From contig NZ_JWLD01000007.1 of NCBI RefSeq assembly GCF_000813725.1, positions 1 to 64,000 of the forward strand: a DNA stretch of 64,000 nucleotides. The letters run 5' to 3'. This stretch comes from Leisingera sp. ANG-Vp. GTDB taxonomy: Bacteria; Pseudomonadota; Alphaproteobacteria; Rhodobacterales; Rhodobacteraceae. A model generated the notes under the pieces. That model searched no databases. It saw nothing but the letters and a program-made list of their open reading frames with translations, and was not told where the DNA came from. The translations under genes were made by a program, and so were the position numbers. Numbering within the stretch: the stretch's first letter is position 1; every line of letters begins with the position of its first letter. This document shows, piece after piece, positions 53,574 to 62,169 of this stretch.

Positions 53574-54992
53574 GTGGCTGAGAAGGGGATCAGGACGCAG
53601 GATTGGGCGGCATTCCGGGCCGAGGCGCAGCGGATGCTGGAGGCGGCGCTGGACCAGATGCAGGCAGCCGCGGAGCGTCCCTGGCAGCCGGTTCCGGAAG
53701 ACATTGATGCGCGCTACGCGGTGACAGCCGAGGCGCGGGGGCCGCAGGAAACCGTGAACCGGATCATCTCGGATGTGCTGCCCTATCATGGCGGCAACAC
53801 CCATCCGCGGTTCTGGGGCTGGGTGCAGGGATCAGGGCTGGCCTCGGATCTGATCAGCTCATTGGCGGCGGCTGCGGTGAACGCCAATATGGGCGGGCGC
53901 GACCATGGCGCGAACTATATGGAGCGTGCGGTGGTTGACTGGACCCGCCGCAAGATGGGGATGCCGGAGGGCGCCAGCGGGCTGCTGGTGACGGGGACGT
54001 CGCAGGCCACGGTGATAGCCTTTCAGGCGGCGCGCCTCCGGGTGCTGAAAGACCTGCGCAAGAGCGGGCAGGGGTCTGCAAGGCTGACGGCTTATGCGGG
54101 CGAGGGCGTGCATAATGCGACACTGAAGGCTGTGGAGCTTCTGGGCATTGGCTCGGAAAATCTGCGCAAGGTGCCTTTGGCCGGCGGTAAAATGGATTGT
54201 GCGGCTCTGGCCGAGATGGTTGCCGGAGACAAGGCCGCCGGGGCCGTGCCGTTTCTTGTGGTCGGCACCGCCGGATCGGTGGATCTGGGGCTTTATGATG
54301 ATCTGAATGCGCTGGCGGATGCGGCGGCGGAACTGGGTCTGTGGCTGCATGTGGACGGGGCCTTTGGCGCCTGGACGCGGATTGCAGCAGAGCCTTACCG
54401 GTCGCTGTCCGACGGGATCGGCCGGGCTGACAGTATTGCGCTGGATTTCCACAAGTGGATGTATGTGGGCTATGACTGCGGCATGGCGCTGTTGCGCAAC
54501 GAGGACGAGCACCGGGCGGCCTTTGCGGCGCGCCCCTCTTATCTGGAGGGCGCCGAGGGCGGGCTGGCGGGCGGCGAGCCGTGGTTCTGCGATTACGGCA
54601 TCGATCTGTCCCGCGGCAACCGGGCCTTGAAAATCTGGACGGCGCTGGAGACCTATGGCGAGGCGGCGTTCTCGGAGGCGATCACCGGGAACTGCGAGCT
54701 GGCGTCCTTCATGGCGGCAGAGGTGGAGGCGCAACCCTTGATGGAACTGGGGGCGCCGGTGGTGTCCAATGTCTGCGTTTTCACCGCGCGCAGCGATCTG
54801 GAGCCTGAGGCGCAGTCGGATGTGAATGCGCGCATTGCCCAAACCCTGCAGGAAAGCGGCGAGGCCGTGTTCTCGACCACAAGGTCGCAAGGCCGGGTGA
54901 TGCTGCGGGCCGCCATCGTCAACCACCGCAGCCGCGAAGCGGATGTAACGGCGGCGATTGCAGCCGTGGCACGCGAAGCCAGCCAAGCCTAG
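53574..54992 (+). CDS. PLP-dependent amino-acid decarboxylase (group II, aromatic-type)
   Basis: A 472-residue group II pyridoxal-phosphate decarboxylase, related to aromatic L-amino-acid decarboxylases and glutamate decarboxylase. Present are HPRFWGWVQGSG near the N-terminus, the PLP phosphate-binding GLLVTGTSQATVIA, GLWLHVDGAFGAW (aspartate that binds the pyridine nitrogen), and IALDFHKWMYVGYDCG, with the Schiff-base lysine in HKW. GTG start with GAGGAGGG upstream. The natural substrate (tryptophan, tyrosine, DOPA or other) cannot be decided. A CMD/AhpD-like gene follows on the same strand. Confidence 0.9.
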   Translation: MAEKGIRTQDWAAFRAEAQRMLEAALDQMQAAAERPWQPVPEDIDARYAVTAEARGPQETVNRIISDVLPYHGGNTHPRFWGWVQGSGLASDLISSLAAAAVNANMGGRDHGANYMERAVVDWTRRKMGMPEGASGLLVTGTSQATVIAFQAARLRVLKDLRKSGQGSARLTAYAGEGVHNATLKAVELLGIGSENLRKVPLAGGKMDCAALAEMVAGDKAAGAVPFLVVGTAGSVDLGLYDDLNALADAAAELGLWLHVDGAFGAWTRIAAEPYRSLSDGIGRADSIALDFHKWMYVGYDCGMALLRNEDEHRAAFAARPSYLEGAEGGLAGGEPWFCDYGIDLSRGNRALKIWTALETYGEAAFSEAITGNCELASFMAAEVEAQPLMELGAPVVSNVCVFTARSDLEPEAQSDVNARIAQTLQESGEAVFSTTRSQGRVMLRAAIVNHRSREADVTAAIAAVAREASQA

Positions 54993-55041
54993 ATTGCGCA
55001 GCTCACTTGCGGCAGCACAAGGTTCGCGCCTTCCCGGGAGG

Positions 55042-55072
55042 AAGGTCAGGCGCGGGCCGTGCGGCTTGCGCC
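55042..55072 (-). repeat. 31-bp dispersed repeat, copy 3 (inverted)
   Basis: Reverse complement of the repeat at 48335 and 48502, matching at 29 of 31 positions, in the 3' region of the PLP decarboxylase gene. It lies in the opposite orientation about 6.5 kb away. Confidence 0.7.
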
Positions 55073-55168
55073 TCACGTTCCGAATAGAGCGGTGTTTGAC
55101 GTTCCGTTTCTGCTTTCCTCGCAAAGCGCAGCGGCTACTCTCCTGGGCAAACAGTCAGGGAGAGAAAT

Positions 55169-55777
55169 ATGGCTTGGATCAGGACCGTTCCTTTTGAAGA
55201 GGCAACCGGCAAGCTGAAGAAACTGTATGAGCGGGTGACCGGGCCGGGGAACAATGTCGACAACATCATGATGGTGCACTCGCTGCGGCCGCATTCGATG
55301 GAAGGCCATATGGCGATCTACAAGAATGTGCTGCACCACACCGGCAACAAGATCCCCAAGTGGTTTCTGGAGGTGCTGGGGGTGTGGGTGTCGTCCTTGA
55401 ACGACTGCGCCTACTGCGTCGAGCATCATTTTGCAGGCCTGCAGCGGCTGCTGGGGGATGAGGCGCGCGGGCTGGCGGTCCGGGCAGCAATTGAAGCGCG
55501 CGATCCGGGTGCCGCGCCGCTGGATCCTGCGCAGATCGCCGCGATGGGCTATGCGCGCAAGCTGACCGAGGCGCCTGCCAGCGTTAGCGAAGCGGATGTG
55601 GCGGCCTTGCGCGAGGCCGGGTTTGATGACGGCGAGATCCTGGAGATCAACCAGGTGACCGCCTATTTTTCTTATGCCAACCGGACGGTGCTGGGGCTGG
55701 GATGCTCGGTCAAGGGGGATGTGCTGGGGCTGAGCCCGAACAACTCGGAGGACCCGCAGGACTGGGGGCACACATAA
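55169..55777 (+). CDS. Peroxidase-related/CMD-AhpD-like protein
   Basis: A 202-residue protein of the carboxymuconolactone decarboxylase/AhpD superfamily (peroxidase-related branch). The active site is CAYCVEHHFAGLQRLLGD, the CxxC-x-x-H pattern whose cysteines act as a thiol redox pair, and FEEATGKLKKLYERV at the N-terminus fits the family. AGGGAGAG lies before the ATG. The preceding gene is a PLP decarboxylase, which could make products that give hydrogen peroxide when oxidised, but this link is only inferred. Confidence 0.82.
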   Translation: MAWIRTVPFEEATGKLKKLYERVTGPGNNVDNIMMVHSLRPHSMEGHMAIYKNVLHHTGNKIPKWFLEVLGVWVSSLNDCAYCVEHHFAGLQRLLGDEARGLAVRAAIEARDPGAAPLDPAQIAAMGYARKLTEAPASVSEADVAALREAGFDDGEILEINQVTAYFSYANRTVLGLGCSVKGDVLGLSPNNSEDPQDWGHT

Positions 55778-55778
55778 G

Positions 55779-55838
55779 GGGCGCTGCCCCTCGCGCGCCA
55801 GGCGCGCTCATCCCGGGGTATTTCAAACCAGAAAGAAG
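55779..55838 (+). repeat. Hairpin plus GGTATTT-CCAGAAA intergenic element, copy 2
   Basis: After the CMD-like gene: GGGGC-GCT-GCCCC, a second hairpin (GCGCGCC-A-GGCGCGC), then CCCGGGGTATTTCAAACCAG with AAAGAAG (55812-55838). It has the same order of elements as the copy at 21201. Confidence 0.6.
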
Positions 55839-55840
55839 CA

Positions 55841-55865
55841 GGCGGCCTAAAGGGGCCGCTTTTTT
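55841..55865 (+). terminator. Intrinsic terminator
   Basis: GCGGCC (55842-55847) pairs with GGCCGC (55854-55859) and is followed by six T residues. Confidence 0.8.
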
Positions 55866-55935
55866 CGTGCCGGCGGTGCATCTTTTGAGGCTGGTCAGCG
55901 CGGATCCGGGGCGCGGGCGGTCAGCCAGGGAAGCG

Positions 55936-56172
55936 ATGTTCTTTTACACCGGCACCGCGGATGCGGCCTGGACGGTGACCAAGCCGAACTGAAAGAAACG
56001 GGCGCGGCTGGATTGCATGGGGCATTTCCAGCCGGTGCTGGCCTGCCCCGGCAAGGACCTGGAGACCGCTCAGTCGTCCGATCCGCTGATCGCGGGCCAG
56101 GCGCATTATGTGATCCATCAGTCCGATCATATCCTGTGCAAGGCGCTGCATCCCGAGACCCGCGCCCGCTGA
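55936..56172 (+). pseudogene. Possible pseudogene with in-frame TGA
   Basis: An open frame starting MFFYTGTADAAWTVTKPN is stopped by TGA at 55990-55992 and continues in the same frame as GHFQPVLACPGKDLETAQSS up to TGA at 56170-56172. The continuity and composition of the two parts suggest one old gene of about 78 codons or more. No family is recognised and no Shine-Dalgarno supports a restart at 56017. It may equally be non-coding. Confidence 0.35.
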
Positions 56173-56234
56173 AACCTGCTTGCATCGCGTGCTAGCTGTT
56201 GCGGGTGTGCGGTGCAGGGCTTAGATCTTTCGGC

Positions 56235-56870
56235 ATGAAGTGTTTTGGTCCTTTTCTTGCGGTGTCTCTGCTGGCTCCGGCGGCGGCCGGGTCGCATCCG
56301 CATATCTTTGTCGATACTGCCGTGAAGGTTGTTGTCTCGGAAGCCGGAGAACTGCAGGCGGTGGAGATCACCTGGGCCTATGACGAGTTCTATTCGCTTC
56401 TGATCTTCGAGGACCGGGCGCTGGACAGCGACTATGACGGGACGCTGACGGCGGAGGAACTGGCGCAGCTGCAGGGCTTTGATATGTCCTGGGTCGAGGG
56501 GTACGAGGGCGATACCTATCTGACGCTGGACGGCGAGGCGCTGGCGCTGGGTGCACCGGAGCATCTGTCGACGGAGGTTGCAGACGGGCGGATAACCACA
56601 CGGCACCGCAGGGCGCTGGTGCAGCCGCAAGCGGCTGACGGGGTGGTGATCAAGGCCTATGATCCAACCTATTACACTGCCTATACCGTGAACCGGGGGC
56701 TTGAGGTCACCGGCGGCTGCCAGGGCAGTATCACGCCGCCCAACCTGGATCAGGCCTATACCATGGTGGAGGAGCTGCTTTATGCAATGCCGGCAGAGCA
56801 GGCTGAGGAGAGCTATCCGAAAGTCGGGGAGGCTTTTGCCGATACCCTGCGCTTGAGCTGCGGCGCGTAA
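56235..56870 (+). CDS. DUF1007 family periplasmic protein (nickel/cobalt system)
   Basis: A 211-residue DUF1007 protein. It has a signal peptide ([17 protein letters not shown]), then [15 protein letters not shown], the histidine-rich start typical of the family, and [20 protein letters not shown], an EF-hand-like loop. DUF1007 genes are regularly placed next to NicO nickel/cobalt transporters, as here, with the next gene one base away. The role may be metal delivery in the periplasm. Confidence 0.85.
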   Translation: MKCFGPFLAVSLLAPAAAGSHPHIFVDTAVKVVVSEAGELQAVEITWAYDEFYSLLIFEDRALDSDYDGTLTAEELAQLQGFDMSWVEGYEGDTYLTLDGEALALGAPEHLSTEVADGRITTRHRRALVQPQAADGVVIKAYDPTYYTAYTVNRGLEVTGGCQGSITPPNLDQAYTMVEELLYAMPAEQAEESYPKVGEAFADTLRLSCGA

Positions 56871-56871
56871 G

Positions 56872-57804
56872 GTGAAGGTTCTATTAACAATAGCAGCGCT
56901 GAGTGTGGCGGCTTCGGCGGTTTGGCTTTGGGGTTTTGGCGGGTCCGGAGCGGTCTCGGCCTGGGCTGCCGAAGGCCAGCGCGAGGCGCAGAATGCCATG
57001 GCGCGGGGGCTGCGGGCGCTGCGGGCCGGCGAGCCTGGGGCGCTGCTGGCGCTCTTGTCCTTGTGTTTTGCCTATGGCTTTTTCCACGCCGCCGGGCCCG
57101 GCCACGGCAAGCTGGTGATCGGCGGCTACGGCATGGGCAAGCCGGTGCCTTTGACCCGGCTGGCAGGGCTGGCGCTGGCGTCCTCGCTGGCGCAGGCGGC
57201 CACTGCGGTGGTTCTGGTCGCAGGCGGGCTGCTGCTGCTCGATTGGGGGCGCGAGCAGCTGACCAGCGCGGCAGAGGACGTTCTGGCGCCGGTGTCGTAC
57301 GGGCTGATCGCCCTTGTCGGCCTATGGCTGCTGCTGCGCGGCGTGCGGCGGCTGCTGGCGAGCCGTGCTGTTCAAGCAGAGGCGCATGCGGGGCATCATC
57401 ATCATAGTCACCATCACGGGCATGATCAGGAAGACGGGGTCTGCGCCTCTTGCGGGCACCGCCATGGTCCGACGATGGAGGAGGCCGCCGGTGCCCACTC
57501 CCTGCGCGATGCGCTGGCGATTGTGGGGGCAGTGGCGCTGCGGCCCTGCACCGGAGCGGTGTTTCTGCTGCTGCTGACCTGGCGCATGGGCGTCCTTTGG
57601 GCCGGGATTGCCGGGGCTTTTGCCATGGGGCTGGGCACGGCGACCGTGACCGTGGCGGTTGCGGCTGCAGCAGTCACCATGCGCAAGGGCGCGCTGGCGC
57701 AGATGGAGGGCACCGGCGCGCTGCGGGCCGCGGCGCTGCTGGAGATCCTGGCGGGCGCCGTGGTGGCGGTGCTGGCCAGCCAGATCATGCTGCGGGGTTT
57801 GTGA
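56872..57804 (+). CDS. NicO-family nickel/cobalt exporter
   Basis: A 310-residue membrane protein of the NicO/RcnA type. It has [18 protein letters not shown]-like helix 2 ([20 protein letters not shown]), a histidine-rich cytoplasmic loop ([18 protein letters not shown]) followed by [10 protein letters not shown], and [20 protein letters not shown] in the second half. These are metal-binding signatures. Export of nickel or cobalt is the usual role; uptake is possible. GTG start one base after the DUF1007 stop. Confidence 0.88.
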   Translation: MKVLLTIAALSVAASAVWLWGFGGSGAVSAWAAEGQREAQNAMARGLRALRAGEPGALLALLSLCFAYGFFHAAGPGHGKLVIGGYGMGKPVPLTRLAGLALASSLAQAATAVVLVAGGLLLLDWGREQLTSAAEDVLAPVSYGLIALVGLWLLLRGVRRLLASRAVQAEAHAGHHHHSHHHGHDQEDGVCASCGHRHGPTMEEAAGAHSLRDALAIVGAVALRPCTGAVFLLLLTWRMGVLWAGIAGAFAMGLGTATVTVAVAAAAVTMRKGALAQMEGTGALRAAALLEILAGAVVAVLASQIMLRGL

Positions 57805-57817
57805 GAGAGGCCGGCCC

Positions 57818-58078
57818 ATGCAGCAGGTGAGAGGCACGCTGTTGAAACTGATCGCCTTGCCGTTTGTCCTGGGTGCGTTTTGGGTTTGGCTTTCTATCGG
57901 TGAGCCCGGCTTTGACATTTATGCGCTGCTTCCGATCCAGCCTTTTGAGGAAAGTGAGGCGCGTGTCCTGGAGCCTGCGGTTGGCTGGGCAATCATTGGT
58001 GCGCTTCTAGCAACCGGGTTGATCCTTTGGCGGGCCGGTTCGAAATTCTCAGGTTTGAGGAAGGCAAAGTTCAGGTAA
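57818..58078 (+). CDS. Small membrane protein (86 aa)
   Basis: An 86-residue protein with two hydrophobic helices (LLKLIALPFVLGAFWVWLSI and AVGWAIIGALLATGLILWR) separated by an acidic loop with GFDIYALLPIQPFEESEA. It starts 13 bases after the NicO stop and is probably in the same transcript. No strong Shine-Dalgarno is seen. A role with the nickel exporter is possible but not shown. Confidence 0.5.
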   Translation: MQQVRGTLLKLIALPFVLGAFWVWLSIGEPGFDIYALLPIQPFEESEARVLEPAVGWAIIGALLATGLILWRAGSKFSGLRKAKFR

Positions 58079-58161
58079 GGAGAGATAACTCGCCTTCAGC
58101 TTGAATTCCTCCCTCTCGAAACTAACTAAAGGTGTCGTTGCGAGATAACGGAGTTACATTG

Positions 58162-58614
58162 GTGTCGGGTTTTCTGTTTAAAGAATACGATGTCTGCCAT
58201 GCAAAGATGTCATACGCAGTCGATCAGCTACAAAAGATTGAAGTTTACCTCTTCTCTGCATTGTCTGCGGTTTATGCATGGTACTTTAGTACCGCGCCCT
58301 CAAAAGCTAGCGATGTTACGGGTGAGGGCGTAGGCTTCGAAAACTTTCAGTACGTGCTTTGGATTCCGCCAGGCTTGGCCTTTCTTGCTTTATACCGATC
58401 TCAGATGCAGCTGCGCTACATCGAAACTCTTGCTGAATACCTAAGCATGCTGGAGTGCCAGTTATCGCGGAGTGGTTCCGATTGCTCGTGGCCTTACACT
58501 GGCTGGGAGACTTGGTACAAAATCAAAGGGCCCAGAGCGTGGAATGTTCGCTTTCGGATGTATTTTTGGACTGTGATGATAGCGGTTACTTGTTCTGTCC
58601 CATTCGCTATCTGA
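58162..58614 (+). CDS. Low-GC membrane-associated protein of unknown function
   Basis: A 150-residue protein whose GC content is clearly below its surroundings. The GTG at 58162 is chosen because GGAG lies eight bases upstream; an in-frame GTG at 58132 is possible. It has two hydrophobic segments (EVYLFSALSAVYAWYFS and YVLWIPPGLAFLALYRSQ) and a C-terminal helix (WTVMIAVTCSVPFAI), with a short cysteine-containing loop between. It resembles accessory membrane proteins of unknown role. Low GC suggests recent transfer. Confidence 0.55.
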   Translation: MSGFLFKEYDVCHAKMSYAVDQLQKIEVYLFSALSAVYAWYFSTAPSKASDVTGEGVGFENFQYVLWIPPGLAFLALYRSQMQLRYIETLAEYLSMLECQLSRSGSDCSWPYTGWETWYKIKGPRAWNVRFRMYFWTVMIAVTCSVPFAI

Positions 58615-58639
58615 CCTTTGTTAGCGCAACAAAGAAACT

Positions 58640-59290
58640 CTATTCGGACAGGGCATCATCCAGCATTGCAAACAGCGGCGACAGCGTCAGATGCGCCGAC
58701 ATCAGCGCGGCCATCGGGGCGGCTTGCTCTTGCTTGGTCATCTCGTGCCACAGCGTCAGCGATTTGCGGCGCAGCTGGGGGCCGTGGGGATGCGCTTTGC
58801 CATAGGGGGAGGGAACGCGCTTCAGCTCGGGCTCCTTGGCAGGGAAGCCGCCAAGCGCCAGCACGCCGAGGAGGGCTGAGGCCTCATCCCCCCATGCGCC
58901 GTCCAGCGCTTCGCGCCAGCGGGTGGTCTGCTGGGGTGAGAAGCTCATGAGGCCGCCGCCGGCGGTGCAGTAATCGGGGGCGATGCCGAAGAACAGCGCG
59001 CAGCCCGCGCCGTTCACCGTCCACATCATGTGCAGATGGGTGTTGTAGGGCGTCTTGTCCTTGGAAAACCGCACATCGCGCTGGGGGCGGAACAGTTTGG
59101 TTGAGACCTTGGCGCCGCTGCGCTTGGAAATTGCCTGGGCAACCTCGTCCAGCAGCAGCAGGGCCGGGGCTTTCAGCTGCGTCTCGTACTGCTCCTTGTG
59201 ATCGTTGAACCACTCCCGGCTGTTGTTCTGCTGAAGCCCGGCCAGAAAGCGGCGGGCGTCGGGGATCAGCTGGGCGAAAGCGTCGGGCAT
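58640..59290 (-). CDS. DUF2461 (TIGR02453 family) protein
   Basis: A 216-residue soluble protein of the DUF2461/TIGR02453 family. It has FLAGLQQNNSREWFNDHKEQ near the start, RPQRDVRFSKDKTPYNTHLH (the basic motif) and GIAPDYCTAGGGL in the middle. The function of the family is unknown. The ATG at 59290 is chosen from the conserved start; a longer frame exists but would overlap the MATE gene's leader. It is divergent from the MATE exporter. Confidence 0.85.
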   Translation of the reverse strand: MPDAFAQLIPDARRFLAGLQQNNSREWFNDHKEQYETQLKAPALLLLDEVAQAISKRSGAKVSTKLFRPQRDVRFSKDKTPYNTHLHMMWTVNGAGCALFFGIAPDYCTAGGGLMSFSPQQTTRWREALDGAWGDEASALLGVLALGGFPAKEPELKRVPSPYGKAHPHGPQLRRKSLTLWHEMTKQEQAAPMAALMSAHLTLSPLFAMLDDALSE

Positions 59291-59404
59291 CAAGGGGCTC
59301 CTGCAGGGGGTGTGGTCCTTGTGCAGAATACCACCAATGCCCTGTGCACTGGCAAGGGAACTCTGCTCTTGCGGGGGGATGCGGGCCGTCATATGGCTGG
59401 CTGT

Positions 59405-60784
59405 ATGAGTATGTTAGCGACCAAAACTTCCGGGATGTCCGTCGGCGGCCATGCCCGCGCAATTGCCGTGCTGGGGCTGCCGCTGATCGGCGGCCATGTG
59501 GCGCAGTTTGCCATCGGCCTCACCGATACCGTCATGCTGGGCTGGTACGGGGTGGAGGAACTGGCGGCGGTGACGCTGGGGTCGACCTATTTCTTCTCGA
59601 TCTTCCTCCTGGGGTCGGGCTTTGCCTTTGCGGTGATGCCGATGGTTGCGGCAGCGGCCGGGGCCGGGGAGGAGCGGCAGATCCGCCGCTCGACCCGTAT
59701 GGGGCTGTGGCTGTCGCTTCTCTATGGTGCGCTGGCGGTGCCGCTGTTGTGGTGGTCGGAGCCGATTCTGCTCATGCTGGGGCAGGAGGCGGCGGTGGCG
59801 CATGATGCGGCGGAGTACCTGCGGATTGCCGGCTGGGCGATCTTTCCGGCGCTATTGTACATGGTGGCCAAGTCATATCTGGCGGCGCTGGAGCATACCC
59901 AGGTGGTACTGTGGATGTCGGTGCTGGCGGCGGTGCTGAACGCGCTGGTGAACTACGCGCTGATCTTCGGCAACTGGGGTGCGCCGGAGCTGGGGATCAC
60001 CGGGGCGGCGATTGCCTCTTTGGTGACCAACGGCGTGTCCTTTGGCCTTGTGCTGGCCTATGCGCTGAAGGTGCTGCCGGAGCATGAGCTGCTGAAAAAT
60101 TTCCAGCGTCCCGACTGGGAGATGCTGGGCAAAGTATTCCGCATGGGGGCGCCGATCGGGCTGACGACGCTGGCCGAGACCAGCCTGTTTGCGGCCTCGG
60201 CGATGATGATGGGCTGGCTGGGCACGGTGCCGCTGGCCGCCCACGGCATTGCGATCTCGCTGGCGGGGCTCACGTTTATGGTGCACCTTGGCCTGTCCAA
60301 TGCGGCCACGGTCCGGGTCGGCAATGCTTTTGGCCGCCAGGACCAGGCGCATATGGCGCGCGGCGGCAAGGTGGTGACGGCGATGTCGCTGGCGGTCTCG
60401 GTGGTTGGGATCACCCTGTTCCTGACCATTCCCGATCCGCTGATGTCGCTGTTCCTGGACCCGGCAGACCCGCGCAAGGCGGAGATTCTGCTGATCGGAG
60501 GGGGGCTCTTGGCGGCGGCGGCACTGTTCCAGATGATGGACGGAATGCAGGCGATTGCGCTGGGGCTGCTGCGCGGGGTGCAGGACACCGGCGTGCCGAT
60601 GGTGATTGCGGTGCTGAGCTATTGGGCGGTGGGCATCCCGGCATCCTATGTGATGGGATTCCTGCTGGGCTGGGGCGGTATTGGTGTCTGGGCCGGTCTG
60701 GTGGCGGGCCTGTCTGCAGCGGGTCTGTTCCTGATGCTGCGGTTCTGGCGGCGCTCGATCAAGACTGTGGGTCAGGCCGCGTGA
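59405..60784 (+). CDS. MATE-family multidrug efflux protein
   Basis: A 459-residue MATE transporter with 12 helices. Typical segments are LPLIGGHVAQFAIGLTDTVM (helix 1), GAPIGLTTLAETSLFAASAM (helix 7 region) and GLLRGVQDTGVPMVIAVLS (conserved in MATE). Sodium- or proton-driven efflux of cationic drugs is expected. The ATG at 59405 is the likeliest start; another in-frame ATG lies 12 bases earlier. Its TGA stop overlaps the ATG of the deaminase fragment. Confidence 0.9.
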   Translation: MSMLATKTSGMSVGGHARAIAVLGLPLIGGHVAQFAIGLTDTVMLGWYGVEELAAVTLGSTYFFSIFLLGSGFAFAVMPMVAAAAGAGEERQIRRSTRMGLWLSLLYGALAVPLLWWSEPILLMLGQEAAVAHDAAEYLRIAGWAIFPALLYMVAKSYLAALEHTQVVLWMSVLAAVLNALVNYALIFGNWGAPELGITGAAIASLVTNGVSFGLVLAYALKVLPEHELLKNFQRPDWEMLGKVFRMGAPIGLTTLAETSLFAASAMMMGWLGTVPLAAHGIAISLAGLTFMVHLGLSNAATVRVGNAFGRQDQAHMARGGKVVTAMSLAVSVVGITLFLTIPDPLMSLFLDPADPRKAEILLIGGGLLAAAALFQMMDGMQAIALGLLRGVQDTGVPMVIAVLSYWAVGIPASYVMGFLLGWGGIGVWAGLVAGLSAAGLFLMLRFWRRSIKTVGQAA

Positions 60785-60981
60785 TGTGCAGCGGCACCAT
60801 CCTGCAGTTCGGCATTCCGCGGGTGGTGGTGGGCGACATCAGGACCTTTGGCGGCAACGAGGACTTCCTGCGCTCCAAAGGCGTCGAGGTGGCGATTGCC
60901 GATGATCCGGACTGCATCGCGCTGATGGAGCGATTTATCCGCGAGAAGCCGGAGCTGTGGGCGGAAGACATCGCCGAGTGA
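60784..60981 (+). pseudogene. Truncated nucleoside/cytosine deaminase (C-terminal remnant)
   Basis: A 65-residue frame that begins right at the MATE stop with MCSGTILQFGIPRVVVGDIR and ends FIREKPELWAEDIAE. This corresponds to the C-terminal half of yeast-type cytosine/nucleoside deaminases: the second cysteine of the PCxxC zinc motif, the conserved IPRVVxG strand and the ELWxEDI tail. The N-terminal zinc-binding HAE motif and first cysteine are absent, so it cannot be an active deaminase. It is probably a deletion remnant next to the MATE gene. Confidence 0.75.
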
Positions 60982-61120
60982 GGAAGCCTCTGGCGAAACC
61001 GTGGCATTTTGCGTCGGGTTTCGGGGGTACTGGATGAGGGCTCCGCTGTAGGGTCCGCGCAGATTTGCAAATCATGCGCGGGCTGCCTTGTGGCGGTGCG
61101 CGGCATCAGGAGGCTTTCCC

Positions 61121-62104
61121 ATGTCCAAACCCGTTGTTCTGATCACCTCGGCCACCGGCCGCATCGGCCGCGAGCTGGTCGCACGCCTGGCAGAGGCCGG
61201 CGGCTTCACCGTACGCGCCTGCTACTTCAGCGAGTCCAAGGCGGAGATGCTGAAATCCTTGGGCGCTGATGAGGTGGTCAAGTTCGACCTGTCGGAGCCT
61301 GCCACCTGGGAGGCTGCGCTGGACGGCGTCTCGGCGATCTACTCCGCCTCGCTGGATCCGATGCTGGAAGGGCATCTGAATTTCTGCAAGGCGCTGGGGG
61401 AGCGCAAGGCACAGATCAAGCATGTGGTGCGCGTCAGCTGCATGGGCGCGGATACCAACACCGCCGACTACGATGCAGACACCCATGCCTCGCGCGCCGG
61501 TGCCGGCATTCCGCTGATGCTGCAGCACTACTGGTGGGGCGAGAAGGCGCTGATCGATGCGGGCCTGAACGTCACTGCGCTGCGCAACAACTTCTTCATG
61601 AACCACCTCTTGAAGACCGATTGCGAAACCATTGAAAACGAGGGCTGGTTCTCGAACCCGCTGGGCGATATGCGCAACTCCTTCGTGGCGACCCGCGATA
61701 TTGCCGAAGCCGCAGCCGTGGTGCTGAGCGAAGGCGCGGAGCGTCATGGCAACAAGTTCTACGACATCACCGGCCCGGCGCCGCAGTCGATGGCGGAAAT
61801 CGCCGCCGACCTGGGCCGCGCCATGGGCAAGGAGATCGAATACCGCGCCCAGTCGATGGAGCAGTTCGAGGCCGATTTCGGCGCCACCCGGGCTGAGTTC
61901 TTCGAGTATCTGACCAATGGTTTCTACACCCGCTGCAGCCCGGATTTCTACAACATCACCGGCCATAAGCCGACCTCCTACTATGACTACCTGACCACCA
62001 AGGGCGCCAGCGGCGAAACCGGCTTGGAAGAGCTGTGGCAGGGCAACCTGTGGAAGAAGGGCGTTGATGCGATGAAAGACGCGGCGGGCGCCAAGGCGTC
62101 TTAA
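61121..62104 (+). CDS. NmrA-like NAD(P)-binding oxidoreductase
   Basis: A 327-residue atypical short-chain dehydrogenase of the NmrA/HSCARG type. It has the Rossmann loop VVLITSATGRIGRELVARLA (GxxGxxG-type), then FDLSEPATWEAALDGVSAIY and ALRNNFFMNHLL. The fold binds NADP and may act as a redox sensor or a reductase of small quinone-like molecules. CAGGAGG precedes the ATG at 61121. Neighbours give no further hint. Confidence 0.82.
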   Translation: MSKPVVLITSATGRIGRELVARLAEAGGFTVRACYFSESKAEMLKSLGADEVVKFDLSEPATWEAALDGVSAIYSASLDPMLEGHLNFCKALGERKAQIKHVVRVSCMGADTNTADYDADTHASRAGAGIPLMLQHYWWGEKALIDAGLNVTALRNNFFMNHLLKTDCETIENEGWFSNPLGDMRNSFVATRDIAEAAAVVLSEGAERHGNKFYDITGPAPQSMAEIAADLGRAMGKEIEYRAQSMEQFEADFGATRAEFFEYLTNGFYTRCSPDFYNITGHKPTSYYDYLTTKGASGETGLEELWQGNLWKKGVDAMKDAAGAKAS

Positions 62105-62169
62105 GTCACAGAGGCTTGCGGGCCGCGCCCCGGCGGGGCCCGCGTTGGCTGCTCATAGGGGCGGGCTGT

